64,000 nt of DNA. It comes from Planococcus plakortidis (lineage in GTDB: Bacteria; Bacillota; Bacilli; Bacillales_A; Planococcaceae). Below are positions 28,801 through 36,964 of the stretch, piece after piece. Within the stretch, counting starts at the first letter, position 1; every line of letters begins with the position of its first letter. The stretch is from the NCBI RefSeq assembly GCF_001687605.2, contig NZ_CP016539.2, positions 1,394,501-1,458,500 of the forward strand. The letters are read 5' to 3'. The notes below the pieces were generated by a model that was given only the letters and a program-made list of their open reading frames with translations, did not search any database and had not been told where the DNA came from. Position numbers and translations under genes: made by a program.

Positions 28801-30459
28801 ATGGCGATACAACGGAGACGGCTCGGCGATATTCTCGTCGAGCAAGGATTATTGACGCAAGCAGATCTGCAAGGGACGCTCGATACGAAACAGAATGACC
28901 AGAAACTCGGGGATGCGCTCCTGTCGCGCGGGCTCATCACCGAACAGCAATTGATCGAAACGCTCGAAGTGCAGCTCGGCATTCCGCATGTCTCGCTGTT
29001 CCGCTATCCATTCGACCCGATGCTGTTCAATGTCGTGCCGAAGGAATTCGCGAAGCGCAAATTGCTGGTGCCGCTCAAGACGGAAGGCGACCGGTTGTTC
29101 ATCGCGATGACCGACCCGACCGATTTCATCACGATCGATGATTTGCGCCTGGCGACCGGCTTCCAGATCGAGCCGACGATCGCCTCCAAAGAAGACATCA
29201 TGAAAACGATTGCCAAGTATTACGAAGAGGAATCCTATGATGAGCTGCTGGAGGAACTGCCGGATGCCAAGGAGGACAAGGAAGATGCACTGACCGACCT
29301 CGATGCGCCGATCGTGCGGCTTGTCAATCAGCTGCTGTCGAACGCGGTCGCGATGAAGGCATCCGACGTCCATCTCGACCCGCACGAAAGCAAATTATTA
29401 GTGCGTTACCGGATTGATGGGACGCTTAGGACCGAACGGGTATTGCCGAAATCGATGCAGCAAATGGTGACAGCGCGCATCAAGATCCTCGCCAATCTCG
29501 ACATCACCGAAAACCGCATCCCGCAAGACGGCCGCATCAAGACGACCGTCGACTTCCGGGCGATCGATTTGCGCGTGTCGTCCTTGCCGACGGTGTTCGG
29601 GGAGAAAATCGTCATGCGGATTCTGGACTTGAGCCAGAACTTGACCGATATCTCGAAACTGGGTTTCAACGAGCTCAATATGGAACGCTTCATGCGGGAA
29701 ATCGAGAAACCGAACGGCATCGTCCTGATTTCCGGCCCGACCGGTTCCGGGAAATCCTCTACATTGTATGCAGCGCTCAATAAACTCAATTCCGAAGAAG
29801 TGAACATCATCACCGTCGAAGACCCGGTCGAGTATCAATTGGAAGGCATCAACCAGATCCAAGTGAACGCCAATGTCGGACTTAGCTTCGCCGCCGGATT
29901 GCGCTCGATCTTGCGCCAGGATCCGGATATCGTCATGGTCGGGGAGATCCGCGACAAGGAAACGGCGGACATCTCAATCCGCGCCTCGCTGACCGGCCAT
30001 TTGGTGCTCAGCACGATCCACACGAATGACTCGATCGCCTCGATCACGCGCCTGATGGATATGGGCATCGAACCGTTTCTCGTCACGGCATCACTCAATG
30101 CGGTCATCGCCCAGCGCCTGATCCGCCGCGTGTGCCGTGATTGCCGGGAAACCCAGCCCGCCAGTGTGCGCGAAAAAGAGATCTTCGCGAAAAGGGGCTT
30201 GTCGATCGACACCATTTCAAGAGGCGCCGGCTGCCCGCAATGCAATATGAGCGGCTATAAAGGGCGCATGGCGATCCACGAAGTGCTCGTCGTCGATGAT
30301 GCGATGAAAGATGTCATCAACCGCGGCGGCTCGGCTGCAGAGATCCGCAAGATCGCCATCGCCAACAAGACGATTTTCCTCATTGATGACGGCTTATTAA
30401 AAGTAAAGGAGGGCATGACGACGACGGAAGAAGTGCTCCGCGTTGCCATGAGTGACTAA
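28801..30459 (+). CDS. pilB: Type IV pilus assembly ATPase PilB (GspE/PulE family)
   Basis: A 552-residue hexameric ATPase that drives pilus extension. N-terminal GspE/MshEN domain (LGDILVEQGLLTQADLQ repeated as LGDALLSRGLITEQQLIE) is a possible c-di-GMP-binding MshEN module. The core has Walker A ISGPTGSGKSST, Asp box, Walker B region IVMVGEIRDKETA, His box LSTIHTNDS, and the tetracysteine zinc site CRDC ... CPQCNMSGYKGR. AAGGGGG precedes the ATG. The 3' end overlaps or touches pilT. Confidence 0.95.
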   Translation: MAIQRRRLGDILVEQGLLTQADLQGTLDTKQNDQKLGDALLSRGLITEQQLIETLEVQLGIPHVSLFRYPFDPMLFNVVPKEFAKRKLLVPLKTEGDRLFIAMTDPTDFITIDDLRLATGFQIEPTIASKEDIMKTIAKYYEEESYDELLEELPDAKEDKEDALTDLDAPIVRLVNQLLSNAVAMKASDVHLDPHESKLLVRYRIDGTLRTERVLPKSMQQMVTARIKILANLDITENRIPQDGRIKTTVDFRAIDLRVSSLPTVFGEKIVMRILDLSQNLTDISKLGFNELNMERFMREIEKPNGIVLISGPTGSGKSSTLYAALNKLNSEEVNIITVEDPVEYQLEGINQIQVNANVGLSFAAGLRSILRQDPDIVMVGEIRDKETADISIRASLTGHLVLSTIHTNDSIASITRLMDMGIEPFLVTASLNAVIAQRLIRRVCRDCRETQPASVREKEIFAKRGLSIDTISRGAGCPQCNMSGYKGRMAIHEVLVVDDAMKDVINRGGSAAEIRKIAIANKTIFLIDDGLLKVKEGMTTTEEVLRVAMSD

Positions 30460-30460
30460 T

Positions 30461-31513
30461 ATGACAGAAACCGCTATTGATTTTATCGATAAAGTATTGA
30501 CCGCGGCGCGTGAACTGGGCGTCTCCGATATCCATATGACGACCGGCATCCCGCCGGTATTCCGCATGCACGGATCGCTCAAGCGCTTCGGGGAGGAGCG
30601 ACTGTTGCCGGAAGATACCGAATCAATCGCGAAAGCCTTGATGCCGGAAAGCCTGTGGGACACGTTCCTGCAAAAAGGCGAGATGGATTATTCCTACTCG
30701 ATTCCTGGCGTCGCCCGTTTCCGCGTCAACTCATTCCACCAGCGCGGATCCATCTCCCATGCGTTCCGGACCATCCCGACGGTCATCCCATCGATCGATG
30801 ATCTGAAAATGCCGGATACTTTAAAGAAACTGGCCGACACGCACCAAGGCCTGATCCTCGTCACCGGCCCGACCGGTTCCGGGAAATCGACGACTTTGGC
30901 GGCGATGATCCGCCATATGAATGAACATTTGACGAAGCACATCATCACGCTCGAAGACCCGATCGAGTATATGCATAAGCACGGTTCATCGGTCATCGAC
31001 CAGCGCGAAGTCGGATTCGACACGAAATCATTCGCCAACGGCTTGCGCGCAGCACTGCGCCAGGATCCGGACGTCATTTTGGTCGGTGAGATGCGTGACC
31101 TCGAGACGATCACGACCGCAATCACCGCAGCGGAAACCGGCCACTTGGTCATGGGGACGCTCCACACCTCGAGCGCCGCCTCGACCGTTGAACGGATCAT
31201 CGACGTCTTTCCACCGGAACAGCACGCCCAGATCCGCACGCAGCTCGGCGGCATCCTGAAAGCGGTCATCTCGCAGCGCCTGCTTCCGACGGCGGACGGC
31301 AAAGGGCGCGTTGCCGCGACCGAGATCATGATCCACAACACGGCGATCGCGAACTTGATCCGCACCGAGAAAGTCCACCAGATCCCGAACGTCATCCTGA
31401 CGAACCGGGCGGCGGGCATGCATCTCATGCAGACCTCCGTCCAGGACTTGCTCAATAAAGGACGCATCACGAAACAGATCGCGGCGCCTTATTTGATCGG
31501 AGGCGAAGAGTAA
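30461..31513 (+). CDS. pilT: Twitching motility/retraction ATPase PilT
   Basis: A 350-residue retraction ATPase. Motifs: LGVSDIHMTTG (N-terminal), Walker A VTGPTGSGKSTT, Walker B VILVGEMRDLETI, His box VMGTLHTSSA, and an AIRNLIRE-like element AIANLIRTEK that is needed for retraction in known PilT. It has no tetracysteine site, which separates it from PilB. An alternative GTG start at 30452 lies inside pilB; neither start has a clear ribosome binding site, so coupling to pilB translation is likely. A PilT implies a retractile pilus and possibly twitching or DNA uptake. Confidence 0.94.
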   Translation: MTETAIDFIDKVLTAARELGVSDIHMTTGIPPVFRMHGSLKRFGEERLLPEDTESIAKALMPESLWDTFLQKGEMDYSYSIPGVARFRVNSFHQRGSISHAFRTIPTVIPSIDDLKMPDTLKKLADTHQGLILVTGPTGSGKSTTLAAMIRHMNEHLTKHIITLEDPIEYMHKHGSSVIDQREVGFDTKSFANGLRAALRQDPDVILVGEMRDLETITTAITAAETGHLVMGTLHTSSAASTVERIIDVFPPEQHAQIRTQLGGILKAVISQRLLPTADGKGRVAATEIMIHNTAIANLIRTEKVHQIPNVILTNRAAGMHLMQTSVQDLLNKGRITKQIAAPYLIGGEE

Positions 31514-32725
31514 GTGGCGCGCTTTAAATACGAAGGCCGTGACCGGAAAAAGATCCGTGCCGGCTACGTCACATCAGCCAACCGGCGCGAAGCGGTGCAG
31601 AAACTGCGTGAAGAAGGCATACGTGTTATCGATATCCGCGAAGTGCCGGTCGGCGCCTTGCAAAAAGATATCAGCTTCGGCAGCCCGGTCAAGCGCGACC
31701 AGTTCATTATGTTCCTGCGCCAGTTCTCGACTTTGATGCGCGCAGGGGTCACGATCGTCGATTCGGTGAAGATTTTGTCCCAGCAAGTCGAATCAAAACA
31801 GCTGCGCAAGACACTCGCTGAAATCGAGGAGGAGCTGCGAAAAGGGAATTCCTTATCCGATTCACTGGCCAAATACCCGAAGATCTTTGAACCGCTGACG
31901 GTCAATTTGGTGCGTGCCGGAGAACTGTCCGGGAACATCGACGACTCACTCGACCGGCTCGCGACGCATTACGACAAAGCCTACCAGACGAGGCAGAAAG
32001 TCATCTCGGCAATGAGCTATCCGGTCGTCGTCGGCATCCTCGCGATCGGCGTCGTCATTTTCCTGTTGTCGACGATCGTCCCGATGTTCGTCGATATGTT
32101 CCAGGGCTTCGGAGGCGAATTGCCGCTTGTCACGCAACTCGTCATGGGGGCGAGTGAGTTCACCGTCCAGTATTGGTATTTGCTTATCTTGTTTGGATTG
32201 ATATTCGCCGGTACGATTTGGCTGATGAAACGTAGCGAGCAAGGGCGCATGGTGCTCGATACCGTCGTCTTGAAAATCCCGATTTTCGGGAAGCTGCTGC
32301 AGAAATCAGCGCTCGCGAGGCTCACCCGGACGCTCAGTTCCTTGTTCACCAGTTCGGTGCCGATCCTGCAGGCGATGACGATGACCGAGAAAGTCGTCGG
32401 TAATGCCGTCATGTCGAAAGTGCTGTTGGCTTCACGCGATTCGTTAGAGCGCGGCGGCTCATTAACGGCGCCGATGAAGCAGCACTGGGCCTTCCCGCCG
32501 CTCATCCCGCATATGATCGCGATCGGCGAACAGACCGGCTCGCTCGATCATATGCTTGCCAAAGTAGCGGAATTTTACGAGAAAGAAGTCGAAGCGGAAA
32601 CCGACCGCCTGAAAGCCTTGATCGAACCCTTGATGATCGTCGTGTTGGCGGCGCTTGTCGGGACTATCGTCTTGGCCATCATGATGCCGATGTTCGAGAT
32701 GTTCAATAATGTGGACAATTTGTAG
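31514..32725 (+). CDS. pilC: Type IV pilus inner membrane platform protein PilC
   Basis: A 403-residue GspF/PilC-family protein with two repeated T2SSF domains (FLRQFSTLMRAGVTIVDSVK and LTRTLSSLFTSSVPILQAM) and three membrane helices (about 170-190, 220-240, 375-395). It connects the ATPases to pilin assembly in the membrane. GTG start at 31514 directly follows the pilT stop, with GGAGGCGAAG upstream. It is followed by a 134-bp gap with the pilin promoter. Confidence 0.94.
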   Translation: MARFKYEGRDRKKIRAGYVTSANRREAVQKLREEGIRVIDIREVPVGALQKDISFGSPVKRDQFIMFLRQFSTLMRAGVTIVDSVKILSQQVESKQLRKTLAEIEEELRKGNSLSDSLAKYPKIFEPLTVNLVRAGELSGNIDDSLDRLATHYDKAYQTRQKVISAMSYPVVVGILAIGVVIFLLSTIVPMFVDMFQGFGGELPLVTQLVMGASEFTVQYWYLLILFGLIFAGTIWLMKRSEQGRMVLDTVVLKIPIFGKLLQKSALARLTRTLSSLFTSSVPILQAMTMTEKVVGNAVMSKVLLASRDSLERGGSLTAPMKQHWAFPPLIPHMIAIGEQTGSLDHMLAKVAEFYEKEVEAETDRLKALIEPLMIVVLAALVGTIVLAIMMPMFEMFNNVDNL

Positions 32726-32778
32726 GTATTTTAGTGAAAATAAAAAGAAAAAATTTCTAAAAAAATATTAAAAAGATA

Positions 32779-32806
32779 TTGTGTAATCTGCGACCATTGA
32801 TATAAT
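32779..32806 (+). promoter_or_regulatory. Promoter of the major pilin gene
   Basis: TTGTGT (32779-32784), a 16-nt spacer ending in TGa, and TATAAT (32801-32806) within an A/T-rich upstream region (32730-32785) that could act as an UP element. A separate promoter fits the higher demand for the structural subunit. Confidence 0.72.
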
Positions 32807-32859
32807 TAAGCTGTACTGAAATTGGTACTTACTTAACAAAATGATAGGGGGAAAAGAGA

Positions 32860-33288
32860 ATGAAAAAATTCTTGCAAAAGAAATTGAAAGATCAAAAAGG
32901 GATGACGCTGATCGAGCTTTTGGCAGTTATCGTCATCATCGCGATTATCGCAGCAATTGCGATTCCGGCGATTAGCAACTTGATTCAGAATTCACGTGAG
33001 GATGCACTAGTTGCTGATGCACAAAATGTATTGTCTGCTGCAAGTTTGTATTTTGCGGAAAATGGTGGAGCTACCGCATTTGCTGATGATACTCCAAACG
33101 TTAATAATTATATTGAAACAACAGGTGAAATTACAGATTTTAATGTTACAAAAGGAACTCCAAACTCTATAACGTTTACCGGCACAGCTGGCAGTGAATC
33201 ATTTACAGTGACTGCTACAAAAGAGCAGCTTGATGCAGGTAGATCAGTATTAGGCTCAGCAACAACACCAGCTGGTGACGGAAGCTAA
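32860..33288 (+). CDS. Major type IV pilin
   Basis: A 142-residue prepilin: basic leader MKKFLQKKLKDQKG, cleavage before MTLIELLAVIVIIAIIAAIA (Glu+5 present), then a small globular domain without cysteines. The conserved N-terminal helix drives filament packing. The globular part (codons about 45-142) is A/T-rich and Thr/Ala/Asn-rich, unlike flanking pil genes, as expected for a variable surface domain. Its own promoter and AGGGGG ribosome binding site suggest it is the abundant subunit. pilM follows after 25 nt. Confidence 0.88.
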   Translation: MKKFLQKKLKDQKGMTLIELLAVIVIIAIIAAIAIPAISNLIQNSREDALVADAQNVLSAASLYFAENGGATAFADDTPNVNNYIETTGEITDFNVTKGTPNSITFTGTAGSESFTVTATKEQLDAGRSVLGSATTPAGDGS

Positions 33289-33313
33289 CTTTACAAACTT
33301 AGGAGCTGATCAA

Positions 33314-34249
33314 ATGGCTTTACCGTTTTTCCAGAAAAAAGCGCGCGTAGCGACGATTACGATAGAAGAAGATGCAATCCGCTATGTTGAGTTGAAGTCT
33401 GCGGAGCCGGTGTCCTTGATCCAGGCGGAAGAATTATTTCTTCCAAAAGGGATCATGGACAGCGGCAAAATCGCAGACCCAGAAGCGCTTGCTGTGGAAC
33501 TCGGTAAGGCGGTCGATCAGTGGGGTCTCTCCAAGAAGTCAGTCCGATTCCTCGCCCCTGACGAATTTGTTATCATCCGCAAAGTCCCTTACCCCGAAGA
33601 CGTCGAAGCCGACGAATTAAAAGGGCATTTCTTTATCGAAATCGGATCCACTCTGTACCTGCCGTTCGAAGACCCGGTGTTCGATGTAGTGCCTTACCAT
33701 GTGGATTCCGATGAACCGGAAGCGATCATCATCGCGTCGAAAGAGTCGGTCATTAAAGATTACGAAGACGTCTTCGACGGTGTGAAACTGAAACCGCTCG
33801 TCGCCGACATTACGCCGCTCGCGCTTTACCGCTTGGCGTATCTCGAACACGATTTCCCGGAAGATGAACACATCATGCTCATCGATATGCATGGCAAGAA
33901 AATGACGGTATCGATTTTCCATGAGCATTTCCCGATGTTCATGCGGCCGGTCGACCTCGAGGTGCTCGTCGCCGACCCGGAAGATTCTTCCCAACTCCTT
34001 GCGGCAGTCGAGGAGGAAGCCGAAAAGCTCGGCAATTTCTACCGCTACAATATGAACGAAGGCGAACAAGGCATCACGAAAGTCATCTGCAACGGCGAGT
34101 TCGGCGATTGGCACGCATTTTGCGGGCGCTTGTCCGAACGCTTCCAATTGGACGTTGAGCCGCTCGTGAAAGGCGGCATTGAAGCGGACGGCAAGACCGT
34201 GCCGCCGCGTTTTAACCGGGCGATCGGCCTGGCGTTGAAAGAGGTGTAG
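33314..34249 (+). CDS. pilM: Type IV pilus assembly protein PilM
   Basis: A 311-residue actin-like cytoplasmic protein. It shows the PilM start LPFFQKKARVATITIEEDAIRYVE and the ATPase-fold pattern with VADITPLALYRLAY and MLIDMHGKKMTVSIFHE; it is somewhat shorter and diverged compared with Gram-negative PilM. It should bind the cytoplasmic N-terminus of PilN. ATG 33314 follows AGGAG; the upstream in-frame ATG at 33275 overlaps the pilin gene. Confidence 0.85.
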   Translation: MALPFFQKKARVATITIEEDAIRYVELKSAEPVSLIQAEELFLPKGIMDSGKIADPEALAVELGKAVDQWGLSKKSVRFLAPDEFVIIRKVPYPEDVEADELKGHFFIEIGSTLYLPFEDPVFDVVPYHVDSDEPEAIIIASKESVIKDYEDVFDGVKLKPLVADITPLALYRLAYLEHDFPEDEHIMLIDMHGKKMTVSIFHEHFPMFMRPVDLEVLVADPEDSSQLLAAVEEEAEKLGNFYRYNMNEGEQGITKVICNGEFGDWHAFCGRLSERFQLDVEPLVKGGIEADGKTVPPRFNRAIGLALKEV

Positions 34250-34251
34250 GC

Positions 34252-34986
34252 ATGTTAGTCGATATCAATTTACTCCCACAAAAAGAGCGCGACCGGCCAG
34301 CTGTTTTAATCGCGGCGGTCGCGATTTTATTATTGGCGGTCATCATTTGGGCGGCGTTCTTCATGATGGCAAGAGCCGAGGCGAACGAGCAGCAGGCACT
34401 CGAGGCCCAGGCGCAAGGCGTTATGGCCGAGCAGGCGCAGATCCGCAACGAACTCGAAGCGCGGCAAGGCATGAACGAAGAACAGCAATTGCAGGCGACG
34501 GTCGAGTGGGCGGAAAGCTACCAATTCGATACGATCCCGTTGTTGGAAGAACTCGTCTCTTTGCTTCCGGCGCGCGGTTTTTTCCAGACCTTCTCGTATA
34601 CAGGCCTCGACCAGGCGCAACTCGTCGTCCAGTTCGATTCGTCACGAGAAGCGGCCTATTATCTGGCGCAATTGAAATCATCTGAATTGCTTACGTCCGC
34701 AACGCTCGACAATGTCACGACGGAAATTTTCGATGAAGCTGAAGGGGAAGAAGTAATCACCGACCCAAGTGAACCGCGTTATTTGGCGACCTATACGTTA
34801 ATGTTCAAAGATGAACGCATCCCGGTTGAAGGCGAAGACGCAGCGGAAGGCGAAACTGCAGAAGCTGCGGCCCAACCGGCAGAGGTGCCGGAAGAGGGCG
34901 CGGAAACAGAAGCGAATGAAACGGATGTAGAAGTGGACGTCGAAGTCGAGACGGACGATGAACAATCAGGAGATGAAGCCGCATGA
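34252..34986 (+). CDS. pilN: Type IV pilus assembly protein PilN with acidic tail
   Basis: A 244-residue bitopic membrane protein. It starts with MLVDINLLPQKER, the PilN motif that binds PilM, then one membrane helix (about 18-42), a coiled coil (45-85) and the alpha-beta domain. The last about 45 residues are very acidic and repetitive, ending with ETDVEVDVEVETDDEQSG. PilN pairs with PilO in the periplasm-facing alignment complex. Its stop overlaps the pilO start by 4 nt. Confidence 0.86.
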   Translation: MLVDINLLPQKERDRPAVLIAAVAILLLAVIIWAAFFMMARAEANEQQALEAQAQGVMAEQAQIRNELEARQGMNEEQQLQATVEWAESYQFDTIPLLEELVSLLPARGFFQTFSYTGLDQAQLVVQFDSSREAAYYLAQLKSSELLTSATLDNVTTEIFDEAEGEEVITDPSEPRYLATYTLMFKDERIPVEGEDAAEGETAEAAAQPAEVPEEGAETEANETDVEVDVEVETDDEQSGDEAA

Positions 34987-35738
34987 GCAGCATGACGAAA
35001 AGCCAAAAAGAAAAAGCGCTCATCGCACTCGCCGTCTTGTTCTTGCTTGCCCTTGGGTTTTATTCTTATTTTCTCATGTACGCACCGGCAAAAGAAGCGC
35101 GCGAACAAGCCCAGCAATCGCTGCGCTCGGAACGCGACGTATTGATGGCGCTGCAGACGCAAGTGAAGGAATTGCCGGAAGGCGAAGCCTTCAGCACGCT
35201 CGAACTGCAGAAAAAAGTATCGATCGATCCGCTGTCGGAATTGATGGTGCTGCAGATCGAAGAAGCGGAACTCATCTCCGGAACGCAAGTCGAAGCGATC
35301 CAGCTGGCGGAAGCGGACGTTTCATTGCCGGTGCCGGTCGAAGGTTTGGAAAACTTGAAGGAAGTCGAGACGACTGTCGCTTTTTCTGCGGATGATTATA
35401 ATCAGATCACCGACTTCATTACCGAAATCGAAACGATGGAACGCATTCTCGTCATCGAGTCGATCAATTTCGGCGCCAATCCGGAAGTGCGGGAAGTGGT
35501 CGAAGAAACCGAACGCCTGCAAGTGACGCTGTCGTTCGCGGCGTATTACCGCCCCGACCTCATCGCGCTTCAAGACACCGTACCGAAAATCGACGCGCCG
35601 GCACCTGCGGACAAGAAAGACCCACTGCCGGCAAACGACGGGACGGAATATGCGGCTGACGACGAAGAAGAAACAGATCCCGACGTGGACGTCGATGTCG
35701 AGATCACGGTCGAAGAAAGTGCATCAGGGGAAGAGTGA
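34983..35738 (+). CDS. pilO: Type IV pilus assembly protein PilO with acidic tail
   Basis: A 251-residue bitopic protein: a short cytoplasmic start, one membrane helix (about 12-32), a coiled coil, and an extracytoplasmic domain with PilO features (DYNQITDFITEIETMERILV). Like PilN it ends in an acidic repetitive tail, DPDVDVDVEITVEESASG. The tails resemble each other more than PilN and PilO do elsewhere. No PilP or secretin follows, as expected for a Gram-positive. It is the last gene of the pilM-pilN-pilO run, followed by a terminator. Confidence 0.84.
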   Translation: MSSMTKSQKEKALIALAVLFLLALGFYSYFLMYAPAKEAREQAQQSLRSERDVLMALQTQVKELPEGEAFSTLELQKKVSIDPLSELMVLQIEEAELISGTQVEAIQLAEADVSLPVPVEGLENLKEVETTVAFSADDYNQITDFITEIETMERILVIESINFGANPEVREVVEETERLQVTLSFAAYYRPDLIALQDTVPKIDAPAPADKKDPLPANDGTEYAADDEEETDPDVDVDVEITVEESASGEE

Positions 35739-35769
35739 AGGAAATCATCGCGATTTCCTTTTCTTCTTT
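35738..35769 (+). terminator. Terminator after pilO
   Basis: AAGGAAATC pairs with GATTTCCTT (9 bp, loop ATCGC), followed by TTCTTCTTTT. The stop codon lies at the left edge of the stem. Confidence 0.82.
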
Positions 35770-35847
35770 TACTGGGCAATCCTGCATTTATAATTTCGCT
35801 TTAATTACAAACCATCTTGAATCACAGAGTGAAATACACTTTATATA

Positions 35848-35895
35848 GCAAAGCTGCTGAGACTCCCGCAGGAAAGCGAGGTAGTTTTGCGAAAC
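35848..35895 (+). repeat. Interspersed palindromic repeat, short form (copy R2)
   Basis: Arms GCAAAGCTGC and GTAGTTTTGC pair with G-T wobbles; between them lies GAGACTCCCGCAGGAAAGCGA. It matches the copy at 50.7 kb and corresponds to the ends of the long form with the middle missing. Confidence 0.75.
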
Positions 35896-35960
35896 ATTTA
35901 AAGCTGGAAATATAAATTGTACTGATAGCTAACAAATTCTACTAGTAAAAGAGGGACATT

Positions 35961-36716
35961 ATGATTGCTGTCTATTCCGTTTTTGCTTCTGTCTTCGGCT
36001 TGGTGTTCGGCTCGTTCTATAATGTCGTCGGCTTGCGCGTGCCGAAAAACGAGTCGATCGCCTATCCGCCCTCGCATTGCACGACTTGCGAGCGGCGCTT
36101 GACGGCACTTGACCTCGTGCCGGTGTTTTCCTATCTGTTCCTGCGCGGCAAATGCCGAAGCTGCGGCTCTAGCATCCACTGGGTCTATCCTTTGATGGAG
36201 GCGATCACTGCCGTGTTGTTCGCCTCCGTGTTCCTGAAATTCGGCTTCACGCCGGAACTCGTCGTCGGATTATTGTTCGTATCGATGCTCGTCATCATCA
36301 CGGTATCCGACATCGCCTATATGCTCATCCCGGATAAAGTATTATTGCCGTTTGCGATGGTTTTGCTTGTGCTGCGCTTGTTCGTGCCGCTCGATCCGTG
36401 GTGGGATTCGCTGCTTGGCGCCGCTGTCGGTTTTTCGGTGTTATTGCTGATTGCGACGCTATCGAAAGGCGGCATGGGCGGGGGCGACATCAAGCTGTTT
36501 TTCGTCATCGGGCTCGCGCTCGGGACGGCGGGGACTTTGCTGACCTTGTTCTTAGCCTCGTTCATCGGCGCGGTTGCCGGCATCATTTTGCTGAGGGTGA
36601 GAAAACAAGGGCGGAAAACGCCGATCCCGTTCGGCCCGTCGATCGCATTATCCGCCGTCCTCGTCTATTTGTGGGGCGAACAATTTATCGGCTGGTATGT
36701 GAATTTGTTTATGTAG
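35961..36716 (+). CDS. pilD: Prepilin peptidase (type IV leader peptidase/methyltransferase)
   Basis: A 251-residue membrane protease with about seven helices. The N-terminal cytoplasmic loop has the zinc-binding pairs CTTC and CRSC. The catalytic aspartates are in SDIAYMLIPDK and GGMGGGDIKL. It cleaves the class III leaders of the pilins upstream and methylates the new N-terminus. In B. subtilis the homologue ComC sits at the same place between folC and maf, so this gene is the syntenic anchor around which the pilus cluster is built. Confidence 0.93.
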   Translation: MIAVYSVFASVFGLVFGSFYNVVGLRVPKNESIAYPPSHCTTCERRLTALDLVPVFSYLFLRGKCRSCGSSIHWVYPLMEAITAVLFASVFLKFGFTPELVVGLLFVSMLVIITVSDIAYMLIPDKVLLPFAMVLLVLRLFVPLDPWWDSLLGAAVGFSVLLLIATLSKGGMGGGDIKLFFVIGLALGTAGTLLTLFLASFIGAVAGIILLRVRKQGRKTPIPFGPSIALSAVLVYLWGEQFIGWYVNLFM

Positions 36717-36790
36717 ATTATAATTTTATTATGTAATCTAAAAAAGATATAAGTATGAATTAGTATTTTAAATAATAAACAAGATATGGA

Positions 36791-36900
36791 GCAGAACACC
36801 GGAGACTCTCGCGGGAAGCGAGAAAGATGAGACCCCGCAAGTCGAGAAGCGACTGAGGAGGCTCAGCGCTCGCCCGTAGGAAAGCGAAGGTGTTCTGCGG
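36791..36900 (+). repeat. Interspersed palindromic repeat, long form (copy R3)
   Basis: Perfect 10-bp terminal inverted arms GCAGAACACC / GGTGTTCTGC. Inside are GAGACTCTCGCGGGA, TGAGACCCCGC, CTGAGGAGGCTCAG and GGAAAGCGA. This is the best preserved copy for defining the ends of the family. Confidence 0.85.
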
Positions 36901-36925
36901 AATATCAACACGCTAAATCCATAAA

Positions 36926-36964
36926 AAAAGCGACAGAACCAAATGGGTTCTGTCGCTTTTTATA
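36926..36964 (-). terminator. Bidirectional terminator at the end of the AbgT gene
   Basis: AAAAGCGACAGAACC pairs with GGTTCTGTCGCTTTT (15 bp) around a short loop, with A-run upstream and T-run downstream. It serves the minus-strand transporter gene and can also stop plus-strand transcription from pilD. Confidence 0.93.

Noticed and set aside
30452-30460. GTG 30452 as pilT start
   Set aside because: It is possible, but it lies inside pilB with no ribosome binding site; ATG 30461 gives the usual N-terminus. The difference is three residues and cannot be settled here.
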